64,000 nucleotides of DNA from assembly GCA_944385895.1 (NCBI GenBank), contig CALWYZ010000003.1, forward strand, positions 18,164 through 82,163, given 5' to 3'. This DNA comes from an uncultured Clostridia bacterium (GTDB taxonomy: Bacteria; Bacillota; Clostridia; Oscillospirales; QAKW01). Shown one piece after another: positions 16,553 to 22,733 of the stretch; position 1 is the first letter of the stretch, and each line of letters opens with the position of its first letter. A program made the position numbers and the translations under genes. The notes below the pieces were generated by a model. It saw only the letters and a program-made list of their open reading frames with translations, made no database searches and had not been told where the DNA came from.

Positions 16553-17245
16553 TTAGGCATAGCCGATATACAAATCATAGCTCCCGTCGGAGCGTTCCTC
16601 CACCCATATCCAGACATCGGTTATGTCACCGTCACGGCTGTAACGGTTCAGTCGGCTTTGAATATCCCGTTCCAGATACAGGCTGTGCGAACCTGCGGTG
16701 ATCGGGTTGTCCCAACAGGCAGTAGCGTCCGGCGAAAGATTCAGCCCCACACTCTCGGCATACCCCATAGCATAATCAACCCACATCTGAATATCAAATT
16801 CCGGGACGGCGGGTTCTTCGGCAGGCTGTGGCGTGCTTTCTTCTTCCGGGTGCATTTCTTCTGTCTGCTCTGCTTGCGGCGGTGGCGTTGTCTGCGTCTC
16901 AACAGATTTTGCGGGTTCGGTTTGCGGTGAACTGCTTTCTTCTGCGGGCGGCGATTGACTTTCTGTTGTCTTGCTCTCCGCCGCAGCTGATTCGGTTTCA
17001 ACCGCAGGTGATTCCGTTCCTGCCGCAGCCGTGGATTCTTCGGAACTTTCTTTACTGTCCGAATAAGAAACAGTCTGGTTTTCCTCCGGCTCCCGGCTTT
17101 CCATAGCCCCGCTTAATTCCTCATTGCTCATTGCCGATGATTCACTCACGGTACGTGCTTCGGCGGTCTGTCTCTCTGTATTTGCACAACCAGATATTGA
17201 AACAAGAAACGCCGCCAAAAGAGCGATTCCGATTGCTTTTTTCAT
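16553..17245 (-). CDS. ICE-encoded lipoprotein with Ser/Glu/Thr-rich stalk
   Basis: The start at 17243-17245 (MKKAIGIALLAAFLVSISGC) follows AAAGGAGGTCGAGAAGA. A longer frame to 17299 lacks a ribosome site. The lipobox SISGC puts the lipidated cysteine at position 20. Residues 25-150 are an extended, low-complexity S/E/T/P/A-rich stalk. Residues 155-230 form a small globular domain (FDIQMWVDYAMGYAESVGLN, then a WIWVEERSDGSYDLYIGYA end). It lies directly upstream of the large adhesin in the same direction and may act with it at the cell surface. The function is unknown. Confidence 0.8.
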   Translation of the reverse strand: MKKAIGIALLAAFLVSISGCANTERQTAEARTVSESSAMSNEELSGAMESREPEENQTVSYSDSKESSEESTAAAGTESPAVETESAAAESKTTESQSPPAEESSSPQTEPAKSVETQTTPPPQAEQTEEMHPEEESTPQPAEEPAVPEFDIQMWVDYAMGYAESVGLNLSPDATACWDNPITAGSHSLYLERDIQSRLNRYSRDGDITDVWIWVEERSDGSYDLYIGYA

Positions 17246-17270
17246 TCTTCTCGACCTCCTTTGCAGCTTC

Positions 17271-17299
17271 ATTGTACGGATAATACTGAATTTCTGCAA
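17271..17299 (-). promoter_or_regulatory. Promoter of the lipoprotein gene
   Basis: On the minus strand TTGCAG (17294-17299), a 17-base spacer and TACAAT (17271-17276) lie 25 bases before the ATG. The -35 box is identical to that of the promoter at 19480-19508. Confidence 0.6.
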
Positions 17300-17446
17300 A
17301 GGTATGAGAGAACGTAAGCATTTGAAAATACTCTTTTTTCGGGTAGTACAGGTAGTTTTGAGGGGGTGAGGTGTGGAGAGGGGGAACAGCCGAACGCCGG
17401 ATTCCTACCTTATAAAAAGGTATGGTTATCCCTTGTTAGGAGAGTT

Positions 17447-18388
17447 CTACCGTTCCATATCTCTTTGGCGCTCTCGTTTTCGATAGAGCTCCAATGCTTT
17501 GATAATGGTATCTTCAATCTTCTGTGCGGGCGTCCCCGGCGCAAAATACTTGCTGATACGTTCCTTTGGTATTTTGAGTTGCTCCCGTTGGTTGGGCTTT
17601 TCCTCCTGCATAATGGAGAGAATCACCTCGTCGGTCAGCTTGCCGTCCTTACTAAACTCTTTCATTTTGATTGCCTGTGCCAAAGACGGGGTGCAGTCCT
17701 CGCACTCCATTGTGCTGTATAGGGATTCTTGCTGTTCTTTGGAGAGATAGGAAAGCTCAACGGCGGGACGGAAAGCAATCTTCCCGTCGTCTACCATTTG
17801 CAAGACGGGCGGGATAAGCTCGGTCAGGCGGATATATCTTTGGATTTGAGTGTTACTGTCGGGAGATTTTGCTGCTAAAAGTTCCCTTGAAGTTTTACCC
17901 TCGAAATTCTGTCCCACTGGGACAGAATTTTCTTTACTCGGTCTGCCTGCTTGCCTTTTCATAGCCTCCAGCTTCATCTTATAGGCAAATGCTTTTTCGG
18001 ACGGTAAAATCTTTTCCCTTTGCAGGTTGCTGTCCACCATTACGATAGTCGCTTCGTCATCGGTGAGACTGCGGACTATACAGGGAATTTCCGAAACGCC
18101 TGCCAGTGAAGCCGCAAACTTTCGCCTGTGTCCTGCGACCATTTCATAGCCGCCGTCCTCTTTCGGTCGGACGAGAGCAGGAACTAAAACACCGTATTTC
18201 TTGATACTCTCGACCATTTCAGCCATATCATCGTCCTGCTTGACCTTAAAAGGGTGATTTGGGAAGTCAGAGATTTCGGCGGGATTCAGCTTGATAACTT
18301 TTTCAAGCTGTGCCTCCGCACGGCTTTCATCGGTAGAGAACAGGTCATCTAACGGTGTCATTCCTAAATCTCTCGGTTTTACGTTCAA
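17447..18388 (-). CDS. parB: ParB/Spo0J-like partition protein
   Basis: This 313-residue protein has the ParB N-terminal CTP-binding/nuclease-like fold, with GHRR at about 95-98 and the E-I-x-x-F-x-N-H-P-F segment near 38-47. A central helix-turn-helix (SRELLAAKSPDSNTQIQRYI, about 167-186) follows, then a C-terminal dimerisation tail rich in K, R and E. The start is a TTG at 18386-18388 with the ribosome site AAAGGAGGTG. It overlaps parA by 44 bases. With ParA it would keep the excised, replicating ICE in dividing cells. A 27-base near-perfect palindrome lies inside its own coding sequence (17904-17930). Confidence 0.9.
   Translation of the reverse strand: MNVKPRDLGMTPLDDLFSTDESRAEAQLEKVIKLNPAEISDFPNHPFKVKQDDDMAEMVESIKKYGVLVPALVRPKEDGGYEMVAGHRRKFAASLAGVSEIPCIVRSLTDDEATIVMVDSNLQREKILPSEKAFAYKMKLEAMKRQAGRPSKENSVPVGQNFEGKTSRELLAAKSPDSNTQIQRYIRLTELIPPVLQMVDDGKIAFRPAVELSYLSKEQQESLYSTMECEDCTPSLAQAIKMKEFSKDGKLTDEVILSIMQEEKPNQREQLKIPKERISKYFAPGTPAQKIEDTIIKALELYRKRERQRDMER
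17904..17930. repeat. Perfect 13-bp inverted repeat inside parB
   Basis: AAATTCTGTCCCA (17904-17916) and its exact complement TGGGACAGAATTT (17918-17930) are separated by one base. The stretch encodes the NSVPVGQNF part of ParB. The centromere-like shape and its place in parB make it a candidate parS or operator site. Confidence 0.6.
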
Positions 18389-19169
18389 TCTCCAACACCT
18401 CCTTTGTCAGCGCACGGTATGCGGTGGCGACTTTTCCGTTTTTGTCGTGTGCGTAGATACTCTTGCCCCGGCCGCTTGTTTCGGCGGCTCTTACGGAGAA
18501 AGGTATCTCCGTACCGAACACTTTGATTTTCTCGCCGTAATGGGAGCGCAGCGACGTAATGATTTCCTTTGCCTCATTGGTTCGGCTATCAACCATAGTG
18601 AACAGAATCCCGTCGATTTTCAGCTTGGGGTTGATCTGCCGCTTTACTTTGGAAATGGACTGCATAAGCAAATCAAGACCCTTTGCCGATAGGAACGATG
18701 GCTGCGATGGAATAATAACGCTGTCGGCTGCGGCCAACGAATTGATAGGCATCATTCCGAGAGAGGGCATACAGTCAATGAGGATATAGTCGTAATGGGG
18801 CTTTACCGCATTGATATATGTCCGCAGCACGCTTTCACGGCTCATAGCGTTTATGAGCCGGATTTCCATACCCGACAACTCAATGTTTGCAGGCAGCAGG
18901 TCAACGCCCTCGCCGTGGTGCAGAATGCCGCGACCGTCAGGAATCGGGGTGTCGTCAATCACGTCCTGCATAATATCCGCAAGCGTAACGGGCAGTTCGT
19001 CCGGCTTGGCGTAACCGAGAGAAAGCGTCAAAGAAGCCTGTGCGTCCGCGTCGATCAGCAGTACCCTTTTGTTTTCCTGTGCCAGCCCGATACCGAGATT
19101 TGCGGTCGTCGTGGTCTTGCCCACGCCTCCCTTTTGGTTCGTCACCGCGATAACTTTGCAATTCGCCAT
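18345..19169 (-). CDS. parA: ParA-family partition ATPase
   Basis: This 274-residue protein has the deviant Walker A motif KGGVGKTT (13-20) at the usual place, the ParA switch region LLIDADAQ (37-44) and Walker B YILIDCMPSLG (about 126-136). Length and motifs are complete. It would segregate the circular ICE together with ParB. The ATG at 19167-19169 follows AGGAGGAAAACCCAA. Immediately upstream is a structured leader repeated at 19539-19607. A terminator separates it from the 53-residue gene, so its expression may depend on read-through. Confidence 0.95.
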   Translation of the reverse strand: MANCKVIAVTNQKGGVGKTTTTANLGIGLAQENKRVLLIDADAQASLTLSLGYAKPDELPVTLADIMQDVIDDTPIPDGRGILHHGEGVDLLPANIELSGMEIRLINAMSRESVLRTYINAVKPHYDYILIDCMPSLGMMPINSLAAADSVIIPSQPSFLSAKGLDLLMQSISKVKRQINPKLKIDGILFTMVDSRTNEAKEIITSLRSHYGEKIKVFGTEIPFSVRAAETSGRGKSIYAHDKNGKVATAYRALTKEVLEIERKTERFRNDTVR

Positions 19170-19181
19170 TTGGGTTTTCCT

Positions 19182-19250
19182 CCTTTACATAGATTTAGCC
19201 GCCTGCGGCGATGGCAGACGGCTATGTACGCATATGAAAAAAGCCGCTTG
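19182..19250 (-). repeat. Structured leader repeat, copy A (before parA)
   Basis: This 69-base sequence differs from copy B (19539-19607) at only a handful of positions. In RNA on the minus strand GCCGTCTGC can pair with GCAGGCGGC, including one G-U pair, with outer arms TACATA/TATGTA. It ends right at the AAAGGAGG ribosome site of parA, so it could control parA translation. Confidence 0.75.
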
Positions 19251-19271
19251 TTCCATTACGGAATAAACGGC
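19237..19271 (-). terminator. Terminator between the 53-aa gene and parA
   Basis: On the minus strand GCCGTTTATTCC pairs with GGAACAAGCGGC with one A-C mismatch and one G-U pair. A run of six T follows. It overlaps the edge of leader repeat A. Confidence 0.65.
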
Positions 19272-19295
19272 CTTTTCGGATAGTCATATGTAGTT

Positions 19296-19457
19296 TTATC
19301 TTCTGACCGGAGCATTGGCAACCTTTACGATCAGCTCATCTACACAGTCGGTATATCTGCCTTGACGAAGTAAAGCATTTTTCAGGCGCACCAAACTTTC
19401 AATGACAATGCGGGTTTGCTCATAGTCAAGATAGAGGTAATATTTTTTGTTCCTCAC
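19296..19457 (-). CDS. Small ICE protein, 53 aa, GTG start
   Basis: The GTG at 19455-19457 follows AAGGAGGCGATACT. The protein reads MRNKKYYLYLDYEQTRIVIE and continues to SLVRLKNALLRQGRYTDCVD, then ELIVKVANAPVRR. It appears related to the 66-residue protein at 2493-2693. It has its own promoter (TTGCAG-17-TATAAT) and lies upstream of parA behind a terminator. The predicted fold is a short strand and two helices. Function unknown. Confidence 0.8.
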   Translation of the reverse strand: MRNKKYYLYLDYEQTRIVIESLVRLKNALLRQGRYTDCVDELIVKVANAPVRR

Positions 19458-19479
19458 AGTATCGCCTCCTTATGCTCTT

Positions 19480-19508
19480 ATTATAGAAAGGCAGAAATCG
19501 CTCTGCAA
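19480..19508 (-). promoter_or_regulatory. Promoter of the 53-aa gene and parAB
   Basis: TTGCAG (19503-19508), a 17-base spacer and TATAAT (19480-19485) on the minus strand, 23 bases before the GTG start. Confidence 0.7.
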
Positions 19509-19538
19509 ATGTAAAAAGAGATTTTTTCAAAACTACTT

Positions 19539-19607
19539 CCTTTATATAGATTTAGCCGCCTGCGGCGATGGCAGACGGTTATGTACGGATATGAAAAAAG
19601 CCGTTTG
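19539..19607 (-). repeat. Structured leader repeat, copy B
   Basis: This is the second copy of the 69-base leader, located between the excisionase-like gene and the promoter of the 53-residue gene. It retains the GCCGCCTGCGGCGATGGCAG core. Here it is followed by AAAGGAAG rather than AAAGGAGG, and no start codon is suitably placed after it, so this copy may be a relic or may act on a lost gene. Confidence 0.75.
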
Positions 19608-19625
19608 CATTTTCGGCAAACGGCT
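19593..19625 (-). terminator. Terminator of the excisionase-like gene
   Basis: AGCCGTTTGC (19599-19608) pairs perfectly with GCAAACGGCT (19616-19625). On the minus strand six T follow. It lies six bases beyond the stop of the 80-residue gene. Confidence 0.85.
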
Positions 19626-19630
19626 AAAAT

Positions 19631-19873
19631 TCAAACCTGCACTTTCAATTCATTTTTGTATTCAGCATAGTGGGCGCTCAATACATAATCAATCACATAT
19701 GGTTTAGGAATAAGGTATGTATGCCTTATGTAATAGTGTTTAACATGGTTGCCCCTCATTAGTTTTCGGGCTGTTCCATCGCCGATACCGCCGAGCATTT
19801 CTCGAAATTCCTGCAAGGTAACAACATCGGGATAGCTGGCAAACAGATTTTCATAGTATTCACGTTTTTTCAT
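19631..19873 (-). CDS. Small excisionase-like DNA-binding protein, 80 aa
   Basis: The start at 19871-19873 (MKKREYYENLFASYPDVVTL) follows TGGAGGTATCGCT. A longer frame to 19903 has no ribosome site. The sequence LQEFREMLGGIGDGTARKLM continues to a RGNHVKHYYIRHTYLIPK segment and has the winged-helix form of MerR/Xis-like proteins found at ICE ends. It is the gene nearest the att junction, as expected for a recombination directionality factor or a regulator of excision. The integrase itself is not in the window. A divergent plus-strand promoter starts 24 bases upstream. Confidence 0.7.
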   Translation of the reverse strand: MKKREYYENLFASYPDVVTLQEFREMLGGIGDGTARKLMRGNHVKHYYIRHTYLIPKPYVIDYVLSAHYAEYKNELKVQV

Positions 19874-19896
19874 AGCGATACCTCCAAATGATTTTG

Positions 19897-19925
19897 TTGT
19901 CAATGGCAGAGAAGTATGCTATAAT
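19897..19925 (+). promoter_or_regulatory. Plus-strand promoter at the ICE end
   Basis: TTGTCA (19897-19902), a 17-base spacer and TATAAT (19920-19925) point towards the att junction. No convincing plus-strand gene follows before the terminator at 20085-20115. Confidence 0.55.
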
Positions 19926-19931
19926 TTTGAC

Positions 19932-20115
19932 AGTTTAATTGATTGGTACGGGTAGTGGATTCAATATCTAATACGCCTGCCGATTAGCCAAATGTCCCTC
20001 GGAGTGACCTCCGATGTTCAAATTTGCTCTCAAAACGAGCAGTTCCAGAAAAGCTCGACAGAACAAGGTTTTTCACATTAAGTTGCCCGAAATCCTTGAT
20101 TTTTGGGCTTTTTTT
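19932..20115 (+). ncRNA. Possible small RNA at the ICE end
   Basis: The stretch between the promoter at 19897-19925 and the terminator at 20085-20115 would give a transcript of about 180 bases. It contains small stems (CGGAG/CTCCG near 19999-20014 and CGAGC/GCTCG near 20037-20057). A 29-codon frame starting ATGTCCCTCGGA near 19991 has no ribosome site. It may be a regulatory RNA, a short leader, or only recombinase arm sites. Confidence 0.35.
20085..20115 (+). terminator. Plus-strand terminator near the att junction
   Basis: GCCCGAAATC (from 20085) pairs with GATTTTTGGGC (ending 20108) with a bulge, followed by seven T. It points towards the chromosome. Confidence 0.7.
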
Positions 20116-20175
20116 GAGGGAGATAGGTTCCGATAAAGTCCGCCAAATGGATTCGGTTTCAGAGTAAATGGTAAA

Positions 20176-20231
20176 ACTCAAAATCCGTTGATGGCGACAT
20201 CGTGTGGGTTCGAGTCCCACCACCGGCACCA
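20176..20231 (+). other. tRNA-Leu(CAA) 3' fragment, ICE attachment site
   Basis: The stretch from the anticodon loop (ACTCAAAATCCG, anticodon CAA) through the T-arm (GTGGGTTCGAGTCCCAC) to the acceptor end and encoded CCA is the 3' half of a tRNA-Leu. The sequence left of 20176 does not form the D-arm or the 5' acceptor strand (GCCGGTG expected), so this is not a working tRNA gene. It is what an ICE leaves at the far junction after integrating into a tRNA 3' end. The intact tRNA should lie at the other end of the ICE, left of the window. Confidence 0.8.
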
Positions 20232-20239
20232 GAATAGAT

Positions 20240-20280
20240 AAACCTGTTTCAAAGATAAAATGAAACAGGTTTTTATTTTT
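20240..20280 (+). terminator. Original terminator of the tRNA-Leu transcript
   Basis: AAACCTGTTTCA (20240-20251) pairs perfectly with TGAAACAGGTTT (20261-20272), followed by TTATTTTT. It stayed on the chromosome side of the junction. Confidence 0.85.
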
Positions 20281-20386
20281 AAGTTTTACTGCCATACTGA
20301 TAAGATAGCATATTTCTTATTCCTTTTTACAGGCAAGGATATGGATCCGATTTTTGCTCCGGGCTTTTTTGTTTCTTTGTAGAGCT

Positions 20387-20530
20387 TTAATCAGAAAATC
20401 GTCGGATACATCTTATACAAGGATCCTACATATCTAACAAATTATAACAACGCAAGAACTTTTATAAGAAAGCTTGATCGTGATGAATTTACTCAGGATA
20501 ATCGTTAAGTTTTATCTTGACAGCTTATAA
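20387..20530 (+). pseudogene. ireB: Decayed copy of the ireB 3' half, frameshifted
   Basis: Translated on the plus strand this reads QKIVGYILYKDPTYLTNYNN and continues ARTFIRKLDRDEF, closely matching residues 40-73 of the intact IreB at 22400-22648. One extra T after GATGAATT then shifts the frame, giving a premature TAA, although the DNA match goes on through the real stop. By eye the match to the intact gene is about nine in ten bases and includes the downstream terminator. The 5' half is absent. It is inverted relative to the intact copy. Confidence 0.8.
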
Positions 20531-20540
20531 TTATATTTTT

Positions 20541-20581
20541 AAATAACCCCATGACTTTAAAAGAAAGTCATGGGGTTATTT
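20541..20581 (+). terminator. Terminator copied with the ireB remnant
   Basis: The 18-base arms 20541-20558 and 20564-20581 (core ACCCCATGACTTT / AAAGTCATGGGGT) pair perfectly. The same terminator, slightly changed, follows the intact ireB at 22345-22386. Confidence 0.85.
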
Positions 20582-20832
20582 AATTTCTATATACAAAAAG
20601 ACGTCATAACAAATCAACTTTGAAGCGATACGTCAAAAGTTATCATAAAAATATGGATGATTTTCAAGTTTTGAATTTGAACTAACACACACTTTTGCAC
20701 TCATAATTTACATCCATTACAAATTTAATATATGATTAGTATTAACTATTTTAAATAATGTTTAATGCTTGATTTTATTTAAAGCAAAAGATAAAGTCAT
20801 CTAAGCCGGTTAGAGATAAATATTAGCTTGAT
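20582..20832. other. AT-rich gap without a recognisable gene
   Basis: I see no ribosome site plus open frame, no tRNA and no strong hairpin here. It is downstream of the convergent hypothetical gene and is probably degenerate DNA of the rearranged zone. Confidence 0.6.
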
Positions 20833-21387
20833 TTATTCTACAAAATTTGGTAATAAAGCTAAATCTGCAAAGCTGTGCCATTTCAAGTGATCTATTTGTA
20901 TCTTTTTATGGCTTAACTTATAAAGCTCTTTATCATGCTTGACTTGATACATATCAGCATCGATTTTAAAAATATTTTCTTTTACTTCCTTAATCTTATA
21001 ACAAGGATTTACGTTGTCGGTTTTAATATATGAAAAAACACTTTTTTCAATATCTATTATTAAAATAGGACTTTTTGTAATATTTTTCTGTTCATAGTAT
21101 ATATTTGGCTGCAAAAAAATTATATTTCCTTTTGGACTGACAGAAATATTATCACAAAAAGTAAAGCCATCTGTTATGTTTAAAAATAATGTGGGATTTC
21201 TTTTATTCTTAATTATTGCTAAGAATCCTTCATAATTACACATTGTTACCTCTACAATTGAATATATACAACAAATTGCATCACTTTGAGGAATCTCTAT
21301 AAAATTGTCATAGACATATGGAATGCTATCATGAACTTCCCAATTAGGGAGTTTTGTAAAGTCAAAATTCCAATCAGTTTTTTCCAT
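20833..21387 (-). CDS. Hypothetical protein, 184 aa
   Basis: I do not recognise this protein. It begins MEKTDWNFDFTKLPNWEVHD, has no signal peptide or membrane helix, and appears mostly beta-strand with repeated short hydrophobic strands (AICCIYSIVEVTM, GFLAIIK, PTLFLNI, NIIFL, PILIIDI), like a small beta-propeller or immunity-type fold. A ribosome site AGGATGTGAG precedes the ATG. It lies between the two inverted ireB copies, next to a truncated DUF2628 gene, so it may have arrived or moved with a rearrangement. AT content is like that of the chromosome, not the ICE. Confidence 0.6.
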   Translation of the reverse strand: MEKTDWNFDFTKLPNWEVHDSIPYVYDNFIEIPQSDAICCIYSIVEVTMCNYEGFLAIIKNKRNPTLFLNITDGFTFCDNISVSPKGNIIFLQPNIYYEQKNITKSPILIIDIEKSVFSYIKTDNVNPCYKIKEVKENIFKIDADMYQVKHDKELYKLSHKKIQIDHLKWHSFADLALLPNFVE

Positions 21388-21532
21388 AAGCTCACATCCT
21401 ATATAAAAATAAATTAAAACATTATTTAAGAAATAGCACTCATCGACCTTATTATTTTATATTAATACAACATGTACAACATAAGAGTGCAGCTTTTGAG
21501 TATTGTGCTAATCAGTCATATTAACGTGTCTG

Positions 21533-22216
21533 TCATAAAAGGTATATTTGTCTAATTATCATTGTAATTAAAGGAACCATAACAGTATCGTTTATTCCTG
21601 CGTCGATAAAAGAACAGGCAAAAAAGGCTAAATAAGATCTGCCTGTCAAACTGGAATTTATTTGTTTGAGAATATGATTTCTGTAAATACAATCGGCAAA
21701 CAGTGCTAAAAAAATACGAGTCCCCAATATTATTAAAATTGTCCACAAAATAACATTACGTGAAATATTAGATAATATTTTATCCGTACTTGTAGGTTCC
21801 TCTTCATATGTAACTGTATAAGTGTTGGTGTAATCCAGATCTATATCGTTTGAAATGTCATTATAAAAGTAACTATTTACAAGCTGGTCTTTATATGCGC
21901 TTAATGCAATTATTATTATACAGGCTGATAATAAGTTGCTTATAAGCAAATAAATTGCCGCATTTTTATACATTTTACGAAAGCTCAACCAATTTGCACC
22001 GAAGAAAAATGCCGCCCAGTTCCAATTTATAAAATATTTTTTGTTTTCATTTTTTGCATAAATATCTACATAACGTGAAGAATTCTTGTCAATAAATAAA
22101 TGCAAGTCTGATTTGTTTATACCGTTGAGCATATCGTTACTTGAATCTGCTTCTTCATGTGTCCCGTTACCAAACCCTTTGTAATATTTTTCTTCTGATA
22201 TGTAATCGGGTGATGT
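21533..22216 (-). pseudogene. DUF2628 membrane-protein gene lacking its 5' end
   Basis: The reading frame encodes the DUF2628 hallmark INWNWAAFFFGANWLSFRKM (residues about 35-54 counted from the ATG at 22132), followed by three to four transmembrane helices. The frame is open upstream of that ATG for 28 further codons (to 22216, containing DYISEEKYYKGFGNG) but has no ATG, GTG or TTG there and ends in a TAG. No ribosome site precedes the ATG at 22130-22132. Relatives usually have a zinc-ribbon-like N-terminus that is missing here. The gene was probably cut by the rearrangement that also copied ireB. A working short form from 22132 is possible but unlikely. Confidence 0.65.
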
Positions 22217-22344
22217 CTATACAATAATCATTTATTATCTGATTTGTGCTTTTTTATCTAATTTTAAATTTTTCTCATTATTCCTAATATTTAAATTTAA
22301 ATGTAAATAATAGAGTCACTTTTGATAAAAGCTAAATATAAACA
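22217..22344. other. AT-rich junction DNA
   Basis: No gene, RNA or repeat is seen between the broken DUF2628 frame and the ireB terminator. This is the likely breakpoint of the rearrangement. Confidence 0.5.
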
Positions 22345-22386
22345 AAAACAATCCCATGACTTTAAAACGCAGTCATGGGGTTATTT
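22345..22386 (-). terminator. Terminator of pheST-ireB
   Basis: On the minus strand AACCCCATGACT pairs with AAGTCATGGGATT across a short loop, followed by GTTTTTG. It lies 13 bases after the ireB stop. Confidence 0.8.
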
Positions 22387-22399
22387 AAAAATTTTATTA

Positions 22400-22648
22400 T
22401 CAGCTGTCAAGATAAAACTTAACGATTATCCTGAGTAATTCATCGCGATCAAGCTTTCTTATAAGAGCTCTTGCGTTGTTATGATTTGTTATATACGTGG
22501 GATCCTCGGATAAGATATATCCGACGATTTGATTTAGCGGGTTGTATCCCTTTTCTTTCAAAGCGTCATAGACAGCTGTTAAAATCTCTTTTGTCTGAAG
22601 TTCGTTTTCTCTTCTGACACTGTACTGAATAGTATTATTCTTGTCCAT
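22400..22648 (-). CDS. ireB: IreB family (UPF0297) phosphosignalling protein
   Basis: This 82-residue protein matches IreB, the substrate of the PASTA-domain Ser/Thr kinase IreK/PrkC in Firmicutes, where it affects cell-wall stress and cephalosporin resistance. The family core VYDALKEKGYNPLNQIVGYI, then a SEDPTYITNHNNARALIRKL block, is complete, with conserved T residues near the N-terminus (TIQYS). In many Firmicutes it sits with ruvX and a DUF1292 gene; here it follows pheT 85 bases downstream, which is unusual. The ribosome site is weak (GGGCGGG). A decayed second copy of its 3' end lies inverted at 20.4 kb. Confidence 0.9.
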   Translation of the reverse strand: MDKNNTIQYSVRRENELQTKEILTAVYDALKEKGYNPLNQIVGYILSEDPTYITNHNNARALIRKLDRDELLRIIVKFYLDS

Positions 22649-22733
22649 TAAAACTTACCCGCCCTTTCTGTTTGATATTAATATTTTAATTCAAAAATAG
22701 GATAATATCAATAGTTTGATTGTAAATATTTTG

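Noticed and set aside
19984..20295. Long minus-strand open frame containing GLEPTRCRHQRILS
   Set aside because: That peptide is the antisense translation of the tRNA-Leu 3' end; the frame has no ribosome site and is not a gene.
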